Origin: Sphingobium sp. HWE2-09
GTDB taxonomy: Bacteria > Pseudomonadota > Alphaproteobacteria > Sphingomonadales > Sphingomonadaceae
Direction of reading: 5' to 3'
Length of the DNA stretch: 64,000 nt
NCBI RefSeq assembly: GCF_035989265.1
Contig: NZ_JAYKZX010000001.1
Location: 62,001 to 126,000, forward strand
Below are positions 53,114 to 61,394 of this stretch, one piece after another. Position 1 is the first letter of the stretch; the number at the start of each line of letters is the position of its first letter. Under the pieces are notes generated by a model. The model searched no databases. It was not told the DNA's origin and saw only the letters and a program-made list of their open reading frames with translations. Both the position numbers and the translations under genes were made by a program.

Positions 53114-54001
53114 ATGAACCTGTTGCGCTGCGCCACGCATAGCGTGGTCGATCTGGATGCCGCCACGGCGCGCTTTGCCCAGTGGCTGGACTATAGCGTG
53201 GTCGAGGAGGGCGACGTCCCTGCCGACCTGGCCGCCGCCTGGGGCGCCCCGCTCAGCGCAGGCCGCCGCTATGCCGTGATGCAGCCTGCGTCGGGCGCGG
53301 CGGTGTTCCTGCGCTTTATCGAGGGCGATCGGGTGCCGGACTATCTGCCGATCCGCAGCTATGGCTGGGCTGCGATCGAGATTTGCGTGCAGGACGTGCT
53401 GGCGGTGAACGAGCGGATGCTCTCACCGGAATCGCCTTTCCCCGTCATCGGTCCGCCCACGAAGATCGCCGGGATCGACACCATCTATCCGATGCAGGTG
53501 CGCGGTCCCGACCAGGAAACGCTCTACTTCACCCAGATCACGACCGATGCGCCCGACAGCGGACTGCCCACGGCGAACTCCCTGATCGACAAGCTGTTCA
53601 TTCTGGTGCTCGCCTGCCCCGACATGCGCGCCACGGCCGATTGGTTCGCCCGCACACTGAAGCTGGACATGACCAGCCCGATGGCGATCCGCTATTCGAT
53701 GATCTCCTTGGCGTTCGGCCTGCCGATCAGCGACCTGCATGAAATCGTCACCGCCAAATATGACAATGACGTGTTCCTTGAGTTCGACCAATATCCCGAC
53801 GGCACGGTCGAGCGCCCCGGTCAGCCGGGCGCTCTGCCGCCGGGCGTATCGATCTGCACCCTGTCCCATCCCGACTTCGACACGCTAGACGCCGATTGGT
53901 TCACCGCCCCGGTGGTGCGCGATGGGCCGCTATATGCCGGGCGTCGCGTCGGCGTGCTCAAGACGCCCGAAGGCGCGCTGCTGGAAGTGATGGAAGGCTG
54001 A
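53114..54001 (+). CDS. Two-domain VOC family protein (copy 2)
   Basis: A 295-residue protein with two glyoxalase-type halves: RCATHSVVDLDAATARFAQW at the start, an intermediate DQETLYFTQITTDAP strand that carries the usual Glu position, and a second half from DKLFILVLACPDMRATADWF to TPEGALLEVMEG. It resembles the VOC protein at 38239-39213. The ATG at 53114 follows AGGAG 6-7 nt upstream. It is a single-gene unit with a perfect hairpin after the stop. Confidence 0.82.
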   Translation: MNLLRCATHSVVDLDAATARFAQWLDYSVVEEGDVPADLAAAWGAPLSAGRRYAVMQPASGAAVFLRFIEGDRVPDYLPIRSYGWAAIEICVQDVLAVNERMLSPESPFPVIGPPTKIAGIDTIYPMQVRGPDQETLYFTQITTDAPDSGLPTANSLIDKLFILVLACPDMRATADWFARTLKLDMTSPMAIRYSMISLAFGLPISDLHEIVTAKYDNDVFLEFDQYPDGTVERPGQPGALPPGVSICTLSHPDFDTLDADWFTAPVVRDGPLYAGRRVGVLKTPEGALLEVMEG

Positions 54002-54011
54002 TCCCATTGTC

Positions 54012-54039
54012 GACCCGCGCCCGATAGTGGGCGCGGGTC
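54012..54039. terminator. Hairpin between convergent genes
   Basis: GACCCGCGCCC (54012-54022) and GGGCGCGGGTC (54029-54039) are perfect 11-bp arms around GATAGT, 10 bp after the VOC stop and just before the convergent membrane gene's end. Confidence 0.65.
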
Positions 54040-54043
54040 CGCC

Positions 54044-54697
54044 TCAGACCGGTGTGGCGATGCCCAGCCAGGCGGCGACCAGCAGCAACAGCCACAAGCT
54101 GACCACCGATATGCGCGCCCGGCCGTTGACCTGGGCGATCGTCGCGTCCGTCTGCGGCGTGGGACCAGTCGCGATCATTTCCCGGATGGCGGGGAACAGC
54201 GGCACCAACTGACGGCGCACTACCAGGCCAAGAGTGATGCAGGTCGCCAGCACGATCATTTTGAGCGCGATAAAAAACGGCATCTCGATCACCTGCGCAA
54301 CCCCGGCAAGGCCGACGCCGTACAGCGCGACGAGAACGATATAGCGGATCGCCATGTCCACCCGCTTGATGCCTGCGCCGCCGCCATGGTTGAGGTGGAC
54401 GGCCCAGGCGAGCGCCAGCCATGCTAGGCTCGCCAGCGCCACCACCGCAGGCACCCAGCCGGGTAGCGTCAGCCACCCTTTCGCCCATGCCAGCGCCAGC
54501 CCGGTCGGAAACGCCAGGATCAACATGCTGCGCGGCGCCATGTCGATATTGTTGAGGATCTTGAGCGCCATCAGCCGCTCGGCCGCCGATCGCTTGGGAT
54601 CGACCATGAAGCTGGACCCATAGAAAGCGCCCAGATCGCCGCCCAGCCAATAGACGAGGATCAATATATGGAAAAGCGTCAACAAGGTGATCAGCAC
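54044..54697 (-). CDS. Hypothetical integral membrane protein
   Basis: A 217-residue protein with about five or six helices (LITLLTLFHILILVYWLGG at the start; VSLWLLLLVAAWLGI at the end). The first helix ends in WLGGDLGAFYGS, which resembles CopD/DUF2269-type membrane proteins, without certainty. It starts at GTG 54697 and overlaps the hydrolase gene by 7 bp, so the two are co-transcribed. No transport or catalytic motif is evident. Confidence 0.72.
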   Translation of the reverse strand: MLITLLTLFHILILVYWLGGDLGAFYGSSFMVDPKRSAAERLMALKILNNIDMAPRSMLILAFPTGLALAWAKGWLTLPGWVPAVVALASLAWLALAWAVHLNHGGGAGIKRVDMAIRYIVLVALYGVGLAGVAQVIEMPFFIALKMIVLATCITLGLVVRRQLVPLFPAIREMIATGPTPQTDATIAQVNGRARISVVSLWLLLLVAAWLGIATPV

Positions 54698-55527
54698 GGA
54701 AGACTATCCTTCAGAAATTGCGTGATGGCCGCGGCGCGCTCGCCTGAAAAACCCGGCGCGTCGAAGCGCGAAAGCGGCACGAACCGCCCGTCGGGCAGCA
54801 GGGGTTGGGCGGTGCGCGTCGCATCGAACAAGGGATCGTCCTGCGCCGCCATCAACAGCGTGGGACAAGGCACGAGGGGCAGCCGACCGGCCGCGTCCCA
54901 GGAAAAGGCAGCATGATAGGCCAGATGATAGGTTTCCGCCGCCTTCAGCACCTCGACTAGCCAGGCGTGGAATTCATCTGCAGGTCGCAGCCCGGCATCG
55001 CGGCGCGCGGCGCGGCTGCGGTCATACCAGGGGTAGAAGAGATATTGGTCGCGACAGAATTGGAAGGCGCGCATCAGATAGGCGCCATCGCTGTCGGGCG
55101 TGAAGGGATGGGCATAGCGCGACAGCAATTCGGCCTGCTCTTCCCCCGACCATAGGCCGATCCCGTCGATCAGCACATGGCTGACGCGGTCGGGATGCAG
55201 GATCGCCAGGTCGCAGGCGATCGCCGCGCCGGTGTGCGAACCATAGACCGCGACGCGATCCAGACCCAGCGCATCGAGCAGCAGCGGCAGGCGCGCGGCA
55301 TAATCGGCAATGGTCGGCTGATCGATGCCCAGCGGCGTACTGTCGCCATTGCCTGCGGTATCCGGCGCGATCACATGAAACGCGCCCTTTAACGCGTCCA
55401 TCATCCCAGTCATCTGGCGCGAACTGCCGGGCGAGGGGTGCAGCAACAGCAACGGCGCACCCTCACCCGCCTGCCGATAATGGATCTGCCCGTCTGGCAG
55501 GTCGAGGAAGGCACGCCGGATCGTCAT
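54691..55527 (-). CDS. Alpha/beta hydrolase-fold protein with His at the nucleophile position
   Basis: A 278-residue protein with the canonical fold: LLLLHPSPGSSRQM (oxyanion-hole region), nucleophile elbow VYGSHTGAAIA, and MAAQDDPLF where the acid Asp lies. In the elbow, His98 sits where Ser is normal (G-S-H-T-G), and the segment that should hold the catalytic His (PLSRFDAPGFSGERA) has none. A standard Ser-His-Asp hydrolase mechanism is therefore not supported. It may be a lyase, a cofactor-free oxygenase-like enzyme or a binding protein. It is upstream of a membrane-protein gene and diverges from the GntR regulator. Confidence 0.85.
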   Translation of the reverse strand: MTIRRAFLDLPDGQIHYRQAGEGAPLLLLHPSPGSSRQMTGMMDALKGAFHVIAPDTAGNGDSTPLGIDQPTIADYAARLPLLLDALGLDRVAVYGSHTGAAIACDLAILHPDRVSHVLIDGIGLWSGEEQAELLSRYAHPFTPDSDGAYLMRAFQFCRDQYLFYPWYDRSRAARRDAGLRPADEFHAWLVEVLKAAETYHLAYHAAFSWDAAGRLPLVPCPTLLMAAQDDPLFDATRTAQPLLPDGRFVPLSRFDAPGFSGERAAAITQFLKDSLPC

Positions 55528-55548
55528 TATGTGTCGTTCTCCCCTGCA

Positions 55549-55581
55549 GCGATTCGCGCGTTTGTGTACGATCAGAATCGC
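55549..55581. promoter_or_regulatory. Inverted repeat in hydrolase/GntR divergent promoter
   Basis: GCGATTC (55549-55555) and GAATCGC (55575-55581) are perfect 7-bp arms separated by 19 bp, in the gap between the divergent alpha/beta hydrolase and GntR genes. It is a candidate autoregulatory operator. Confidence 0.35.
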
Positions 55582-55722
55582 GGGCGGGGACCGCTATGGT
55601 TGCGCAATGCGCAGACTGACCGGCAGACGATCTTTCCGGCGCGTCGCCGGGCAAGAGGGCGTTGAGCGGACGCCATATTGCTTCTAGGGCGAAACGCACC
55701 GGACGAAGGGAAAGGGACCGAC

Positions 55723-56451
55723 TTGGTCGATCGCGCTGCGGCCATGCCGCTCTACCACCAGATTTATCTGCAACTGCGCGACGAGATCATGAGCGGCCAG
55801 CGCCCGCATGGCAGCCTGATGCCGACCGAACAGGAATTGTCGACCCTGTTCGCGGTGTCGCGCATCACCGCCCGTCGCGTCCTCGACGATCTGGCGCGCC
55901 AGGATTATGTTGTGCGCCGCCGCCGCATCGGCACGACCGTCACCTTCCACGCCCCGGCCCGCCCGATCGAGGCCAATATCGACCAGGCGCTCGATTCGCT
56001 GCTGGCGCTGGGCGACAATACCCGCGTCACGGTGCTGGACGTCGCGCAGGAAACGGCGCCCGCCAGCGTGGCCGAAGCGCTGGGACTGGCGCCCGGAGAA
56101 CAGGTGGTCCGCGCGGTCCGCCTGCGATCGCTCGATGATACGCCGCTCGGCTATATATTAAGCTATGTCCCCGCTCGCTTCGCCGATGTCGTGACGGTCG
56201 ACAGGCTGGCGACGACGCCGATGCTGCGCCTGCTGGAACAAGCCGGGCATAAGGTGGAAACAGCCGAGCAGACGATCGGTGCGATACTGGCCGACACGAC
56301 CATGGCTCGTGCCCTAGAGGTCGAACCGCCCGCCGCCCTGTTGCGCGTCACCCGCACCAGCCATGACCTGAGCGGCGCGCCGATCCTGCTGACCTTTGCC
56401 CATTATCGGTCGGATCGCTTCCATGTCCGGCTCGAACTCTCCCACAAATAG
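55723..56451 (+). CDS. GntR/HutC-family transcriptional regulator (UTRA domain)
   Basis: A ~242-residue regulator with an N-terminal winged helix (LYHQIYLQLRDEIMSGQRPH, TEQELSTLFAVSRITARRVL, YVVRRRRIGTTV) and a C-terminal UTRA ligand-binding domain (RAVRLRSLDDTPLGYILSYV, RVTRTSHDLSGAPILLTFAH). UTRA members usually repress a local catabolic operon until a small-molecule effector binds. The start is unsure: TTG 55723 has GGGAAAGGGA before it, TTG 55678 and ATG 55744 are alternatives. It is the only regulator seen in the 18-64 kb island. Confidence 0.87.
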   Translation: MVDRAAAMPLYHQIYLQLRDEIMSGQRPHGSLMPTEQELSTLFAVSRITARRVLDDLARQDYVVRRRRIGTTVTFHAPARPIEANIDQALDSLLALGDNTRVTVLDVAQETAPASVAEALGLAPGEQVVRAVRLRSLDDTPLGYILSYVPARFADVVTVDRLATTPMLRLLEQAGHKVETAEQTIGAILADTTMARALEVEPPAALLRVTRTSHDLSGAPILLTFAHYRSDRFHVRLELSHK

Positions 56452-56565
56452 GCGCGCACCGATGGGCTGCCTGCTCGCTCTGCGATCAAGATCGGGTGAG
56501 CCTTTGCCTGACGCGTCATCAAGGGGTTTGCCCTGTCGCAAATCCTCATATGTCAGGAGACAGAC

Positions 56566-57585
56566 GTGAAAGCCTATCAGATCGGATCGCAGACCGGCCT
56601 CAACTCCCTGACCGCCACCACGCGGCCCGATCCCGTCGCAGGTCCGGGCGAAGCGATCCTGAAGGTGAAGCTGGTGTGCCTCAACCATCGCGACATGCTG
56701 GTGCTGCAGGGCCGCTATGGCGCGCTGCGCCCCGAAGACCGCATTCCCGTGTCCGAAGGCGTAGGCGAAGTCGTGTCGGTGGGCGAAGGCGTCACGTCGG
56801 TGAAGGTCGGCGACCGCGCGGTGTTTGCGCATTTCGTGACCTGGATCGACGGCGATTTCTCTCCCGCCGCCTTCGGCAATGATCTGGGCATCACCCATGA
56901 CGGCTGGCTCGCGGAACAGGTCAAGGTGCCTGCCGCCGCGCTGATCCCCGTCCCTGCGGCGCTGAGCGACGAGCAGGTCGCGCCGCTGGCGTCCGCCGGG
57001 CTGACCGCCTGGCATGCAGTGGTCGAAGTGGGCAAGGTGAAGGCAGGCGACACCGTGCTGGCGCTGGGCACCGGGGGCGTGTCGATCGCCGCGCTGCAGA
57101 TCGCCAAGGCGAATGGCGCGCGCGTCGTCATCACTTCGTCCAGCGACGACAAGCTGGCGCTGGCCAAGGCGCTGGGCGCGGACATATTGATCAACTATCG
57201 TACCACGCCCGACTGGGCGGCCGAAGTCGCCAAGGCGACGGGCGGCAAGGGCGCGGACATCGTGGTGGAAACCGGTGGCCAGGCGACGCTGAGCCAATCG
57301 ATTACCGCGGCGGCCGCCAATGGCCGCATCGTCATCATCGGTGCCTTGGCTGGGGCCAGCGGCGAAGGTCTCGCCAATTATGGCACGATCATCGCCAAGA
57401 ATCTGGTGCTCAAGGGCATTGCCGAAGGCAGCCGGGCGATGCTGGCGCGCCTGGTGCGCGCGGTGGAAGCCAATAATATTCAGCCGGTAATCGACCGCAC
57501 CTTCCCGTTCGAAGAGGCGCGCGCAGCTTACGAATATCTGCACAGCGGCGCACATGTCGGCAAGGTGCTGATCAAGGTCGGCTGA
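56566..57585 (+). CDS. MDR-family alcohol dehydrogenase/quinone oxidoreductase (copy 2)
   Basis: This 339-residue medium-chain reductase/dehydrogenase has an N-terminal GroES-like domain (VKLVCLNHRDMLVLQGRYG, IPVSEGVGEVVSVGEGVTSV), the Rossmann motif LALGTGGVSIAALQIAKANG, and C-terminal HSGAHVGKVLIKVG. It has no structural-zinc Cys set, as in zinc-less NAD(P)-dependent reductases. The start GTG 56566 follows AGGAGA. It is read in the same direction as the GntR gene, 114 bp downstream. Confidence 0.9.
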   Translation: MKAYQIGSQTGLNSLTATTRPDPVAGPGEAILKVKLVCLNHRDMLVLQGRYGALRPEDRIPVSEGVGEVVSVGEGVTSVKVGDRAVFAHFVTWIDGDFSPAAFGNDLGITHDGWLAEQVKVPAAALIPVPAALSDEQVAPLASAGLTAWHAVVEVGKVKAGDTVLALGTGGVSIAALQIAKANGARVVITSSSDDKLALAKALGADILINYRTTPDWAAEVAKATGGKGADIVVETGGQATLSQSITAAAANGRIVIIGALAGASGEGLANYGTIIAKNLVLKGIAEGSRAMLARLVRAVEANNIQPVIDRTFPFEEARAAYEYLHSGAHVGKVLIKVG

Positions 57586-57599
57586 TCGCAGCAATCGAT

Positions 57600-57634
57600 G
57601 CGCAAGGGGGCTGTCATGCCCTCGCCCCTTGCGC
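57600..57634 (+). terminator. Hairpin after MDR gene
   Basis: GCGCAAGGGG (57600-57609) and CCCCTTGCGC (57625-57634) are perfect 10-bp arms around a 15-nt loop, in the 93-bp gap before the amine oxidase gene. There is no T run. It may attenuate read-through. Confidence 0.5.
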
Positions 57635-57678
57635 CATGATCGCACGCACAGGGCGGATCGGGAACGAAGGGGTTAGCC

Positions 57679-59115
57679 ATGCAGATCAATCGTCGTGACA
57701 TCATTGCCGGGGCCGCGCTGATGGGGCTGGCATCCTCACCGCTTGGCGCAGCCGTCAAGAAGGCCGCCGGGCCGTCCGACCCCGATGTCATCATTTTGGG
57801 CGCGGGGATTTCCGGCTTGAACGCTGCCTATCTGCTCGAGCAGCAGGGGGCCAAGGTGCTGGTGCTGGAAGCACGGCAACGCGTAGGCGGCCGGGTGCTG
57901 ACGCTGATGGATCAGCCGGGCTATCCCGAAATGGGGTTCAATTCCATGGCCGCAGGCTATGGCCGGGGCATCGACGCCGCGCAGCGCGCGGGCGTCGAAC
58001 TGGTCGATGTCGCGCCGCGCTACATGGTCGATCCCCGGCAGCAACTGGTGCTGAACGGCGAAAATTTCACGCGCGAACAATGGACGGCCTCGCCGCGCAA
58101 TCCCCTGCCCGCTGCGATGAAGGGCATGATGCCGTGGGAGGTGTTGCCTTCCTTGTTCATGAAGTCGCCTCACCTGCCCGATTGGAACGAGTGGATTCGG
58201 GTCGCACCGGCGCAGGATATTTCGGTGCAGGCCTATCTGGCGGCGCAGGGGCTGGACGATGCGGCGATCCGGCTGGTGTTCGACACTGCGCCCTATGCGG
58301 GCACCAACGCCTATGATTCCGCCGCCGTCAATTATGACTTCAACTTCGGCTGGACCAAGGACCAGATGGCCGGCAGCGCGAAGAGCTTTGCGGTGAAGGG
58401 CGGCAACCAGCAGCTGACCGACGCGATGGCGAAGATGGTGAAGGGCGACCTGCTGCGCGGCAAGGAAGTCATCGGCATCGAAAGCGGCCCCGGCGGCGCG
58501 ACCGTCACCTGCCGCGACGGCAGCAGTTACAAGGGCGGCAAGGTGCTTTCCACCCTGCCCTTCTCGACCCTGCGCAATATCAACCTGACCCCGGCCTTGA
58601 CCGGTGCGCAGGCGCAGGCGGTCATGACCCTGCCCTACCAGCCGCTGTCGATCGCCTTCCTGACCGTGCGCGAACCCTATTGGGAAAAGGATCAGCTGCC
58701 GGTGTCGATGTGGACCGACGGGCCGATGGGCACAGTGCTGGCGCAACGCTATGGACAGACCGTATCCGAAGTGACGGGCCTCAGCCTCTTTGCACGCGGG
58801 CGGCTGGCGCAATATTGGGATCGGCTGGGCAAGGACGCGGTGCTGAAACTCGTGGTCGAGGAACTGGCGCGCGTGCGCCCGGCGTCCAAGGGGCTGGTGA
58901 CCGGCGCAGCCTTCCACAGTTGGGGGCTGGAGCCGTTCAATGGCGGCGACTGGGCCTATTTCTCGCCCGGTCAGGTCAGCAGTTTCGGCCAGACGATGGC
59001 CACGCCTGCGGGCCGCCTCTATTTCTGCGGCGAACATACCGCGACCAGCAATCGAGGGCTGGAAGGCGCACTGGAATCGTCCGAACGGGCGGTGCTGGAA
59101 ATCCTGTCGGCCTGA
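57679..59115 (+). CDS. Flavin amine oxidase family protein, Tat-exported
   Basis: A 478-residue FAD enzyme with a twin-arginine leader (NRRDIIAGAALMGLASSPLG), FAD-binding VIILGAGISGLNAAYLLEQQ with EARQRVGGRV, and C-terminal RLYFCGEHTATSNRGLEGAL. This is the monoamine-oxidase/phytoene-desaturase superfamily, acting here in the periplasm. The aromatic-lined segment FNGGDWAYFSPGQ precedes the FAD-tail motif. Substrates may be amines or, as for some members, CH-OH or CH-CH groups of the imported compound. Its last 140 bp overlap the 3' end of the opposite-strand PheC-like gene. Confidence 0.88.
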   Translation: MQINRRDIIAGAALMGLASSPLGAAVKKAAGPSDPDVIILGAGISGLNAAYLLEQQGAKVLVLEARQRVGGRVLTLMDQPGYPEMGFNSMAAGYGRGIDAAQRAGVELVDVAPRYMVDPRQQLVLNGENFTREQWTASPRNPLPAAMKGMMPWEVLPSLFMKSPHLPDWNEWIRVAPAQDISVQAYLAAQGLDDAAIRLVFDTAPYAGTNAYDSAAVNYDFNFGWTKDQMAGSAKSFAVKGGNQQLTDAMAKMVKGDLLRGKEVIGIESGPGGATVTCRDGSSYKGGKVLSTLPFSTLRNINLTPALTGAQAQAVMTLPYQPLSIAFLTVREPYWEKDQLPVSMWTDGPMGTVLAQRYGQTVSEVTGLSLFARGRLAQYWDRLGKDAVLKLVVEELARVRPASKGLVTGAAFHSWGLEPFNGGDWAYFSPGQVSSFGQTMATPAGRLYFCGEHTATSNRGLEGALESSERAVLEILSA

Positions 59116-59854
59116 CGGACTGCCGGGTCAGGGAACGGCGCGCAAAGCCCGTTCCCACCCCTTTCTCCTGGCGCAACGCGGCATTGATGGACTGGACCAA
59201 GGCCGGGTCCGATCGGATCAGCCACGCCTTGGCCTGATGGGTGAAGGCTGTCCGCGTGGTCGCACATAGTCGGCCGCGATACCGCCGCGCCATATGATCG
59301 ACGACCACGCCATCGGTGATCCAGACATCGGCCCGTCCGTCCAGCAGCGCCTTTGGCAGGTCTTCGTCATCATCAGGATTGACGATGACGCTGGCCTGCC
59401 TGAACCATTGTTTCGCTAGCGCGGCGATAGCCGGACCGCGATTGATCTGCACCCGCACGCCCGGACGCTCGATAGCTTGCAGGTCGGCATAGGCCCGCCG
59501 TTCGGCACAGCGCGCCAATGGCCTTTTACCATCATCCGTCAGGACAAGCGAATAGGTGCCGACCGCCGCGCGATCCGGCGTGACGGTCAGACCGCCAATC
59601 ACCACATCGAAGCGGCCGGCCCGCAAATCCGTCGACAAGGCCTGCCAACTGGTCGGCACGAACATCGCGCGTTTGCCCAGGCGGGCGGCCACCCGGCGTG
59701 CCGTGACCACATCCGCGCCGGTCCAGATGCCATCCGTCCCCCGCAGCGCGTAAGGCGGATAATCGCCGGTCAGGCCGAACCGGATCACATCGTCCTGCGC
59801 CCCGGCGGCGGTGGGCGGCAAGACTGCCAGCACCGCCGCAACCAGCGTGCGCAT
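58976..59854 (-). CDS. PheC-like periplasmic protein (cyclohexadienyl dehydratase / solute-binding type 3)
   Basis: A 292-residue SBP_bac_3-fold protein with signal peptide MRTLVAAVLAVLPPTAAGA-Q. Segments FGLTGDYPPYALRG, TSWQALSTDLRAGRFDVVIG, DDGKRPLARC and GRADVWITD track PheC, which dehydrates prephenate or arogenate. PheC's NPGGTNE loop is here NRGPAIA, so the catalytic Glu appears lost; a binding protein or altered enzyme is likely. The last ~45 residues (after SINAALRQEKGVG) have no homology and run 140 bp into the amine-oxidase gene, as if the original stop was lost. It shares TGATG with the GPH porter. Confidence 0.72.
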   Translation of the reverse strand: MRTLVAAVLAVLPPTAAGAQDDVIRFGLTGDYPPYALRGTDGIWTGADVVTARRVAARLGKRAMFVPTSWQALSTDLRAGRFDVVIGGLTVTPDRAAVGTYSLVLTDDGKRPLARCAERRAYADLQAIERPGVRVQINRGPAIAALAKQWFRQASVIVNPDDDEDLPKALLDGRADVWITDGVVVDHMARRYRGRLCATTRTAFTHQAKAWLIRSDPALVQSINAALRQEKGVGTGFARRSLTRQSVRPTGFPAPPVRTIPVRLPALDCWSRYVRRRNRGGPQAWPSSGRNC

Positions 59855-61233
59855 CAGGCCGGTTCGACCAGCATCGATTCGTCCAGATCATAGCGGGTCA
59901 GCGCCAGGATCGCGCAGACCATCGCCAGGGCTGGCACGACGGCGAGGCAGATATAGATCGCCATGATCGCGCTGGGCGGCTGCTGCACCGTGCCGGTGGT
60001 GGAAGCGACATAGCCCATGCCGCTCAAGAACGCGCCCATGATGGCGATGCCCGCCGCCGCCGACAATTTGTCGAACAGGGTAGTAAAGCCTGCAAACGCG
60101 CCCTCCCGCCGCAGGCCGGTCTGGATATAGTCGTAGCGCATTGCGTCCGACATCATCGAATAGGCGCACAGGATAACCCCGCCCGACGACATGCCGATGG
60201 TGATGGCGCGCAGGAACAGCAGCCAGTCCGCCTCGCCCGGCAACGCGGTGAACCAGGCTAGATGCAAAGCGCCGAACATCGTCATCGCAGCGATATAGGC
60301 CCATTTCTTGCCCATGCGTTTGGAAACTCGAACCCAGATCGGCATCGATCCCACCGAACCGACGGTGGCGATCATATAATAGGTGCCGAGCCAGCCATCG
60401 GGCAGCAGCAGCACATATTTGCTGAAATAGGCGCTGCCGATCGAGGTGATGGCGGTGCCGAACAGCACGAAGATATGCGCGATGGCGAGGATGCGGAACG
60501 GGCGGTTGGCCCAGGCGAGCTTGGCCTGATCGACAAAGCTGTAGCGTTTGCGCGGGCCGTCCTCCGGCTGCGTGCGGGGGGCGTTGCGTAGCAGCCAGAT
60601 GCCCGCCATCCCGCCGACCAGCGTGATGCCCGCCACCACCAGCGACATCCAAGCATGGCCGGTCCGCGTCGCACCCCAATAACCCAGCAGCACCGCCGGA
60701 AGCGTGGAGCCGATCACGACGCCCAGCGAATTGCCGAACACGCGATAGGCCATCAGCGTGGTGCGCTCGTTATAATCGTCCGACCCCTCCACCAGCATCG
60801 CGATGCTGGGAATGGTGAGCGCGGTATAGGCGCTGGCGTGCAGCATCAGGGCGATGGTGACGAAGATCTGGGCGGCGATGACCGATCCGAAATCGGGCGT
60901 GTTGAACACCATAGCGATGCCCAGCGGCATCAATATGCCGCCCGCGAACAGGAAAGGCAGCCGACGGCCCCAGCGAGTGCGCGCATTGTCACTCCACGCG
61001 CCCAGCGCCGGGTCGAGCAGGCCGTCATAGATTTTGACCAGCGCGAACATGATGCCCGCAGCGCCCGCCGAAATCGCCAGATTATCGGTCAGGAAGCGGA
61101 AGGCGAGCAGGGTGATGATGTTCATGCCCGCCGAATGGCTGATCGGGATCAGGATGAAGCCGAAGCGCAGGGACCAGTTCGGCTTGGCCGCCGACGATTG
61201 TGCTCCGCCGCCCTGTTGTAATGCCCCGCTCAT
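59854..61233 (-). CDS. GPH-family MFS transporter (second copy)
   Basis: A 459-residue, twelve-helix porter with the GPH signature AWSDNARTRWGRRLPFLFAG and IYDGLLDPALGAW. It starts MSGALQQGGGAQSSAAKPNW; the first membrane helix follows at ~25. Its stop overlaps the PheC-like start by one base, so a porter and a periplasmic binding-type protein are co-expressed. It is a distant paralogue of 24493-25878. Confidence 0.88.
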   Translation of the reverse strand: MSGALQQGGGAQSSAAKPNWSLRFGFILIPISHSAGMNIITLLAFRFLTDNLAISAGAAGIMFALVKIYDGLLDPALGAWSDNARTRWGRRLPFLFAGGILMPLGIAMVFNTPDFGSVIAAQIFVTIALMLHASAYTALTIPSIAMLVEGSDDYNERTTLMAYRVFGNSLGVVIGSTLPAVLLGYWGATRTGHAWMSLVVAGITLVGGMAGIWLLRNAPRTQPEDGPRKRYSFVDQAKLAWANRPFRILAIAHIFVLFGTAITSIGSAYFSKYVLLLPDGWLGTYYMIATVGSVGSMPIWVRVSKRMGKKWAYIAAMTMFGALHLAWFTALPGEADWLLFLRAITIGMSSGGVILCAYSMMSDAMRYDYIQTGLRREGAFAGFTTLFDKLSAAAGIAIMGAFLSGMGYVASTTGTVQQPPSAIMAIYICLAVVPALAMVCAILALTRYDLDESMLVEPA

Positions 61234-61394
61234 GCCTGTCTCCCGCTAATTCGCTTGGCGATCAGGCTGGCACAGCGACGCGAGCCGCCACGCGCGGCGT
61301 CATATTTATCCGGCAAGCGGGGAGAGACGCAGGGCCGGTCGCCCCGCCCGGTTCGCGCCATAGTCTCAACCCATCACGACATGGGGAGCACGGC

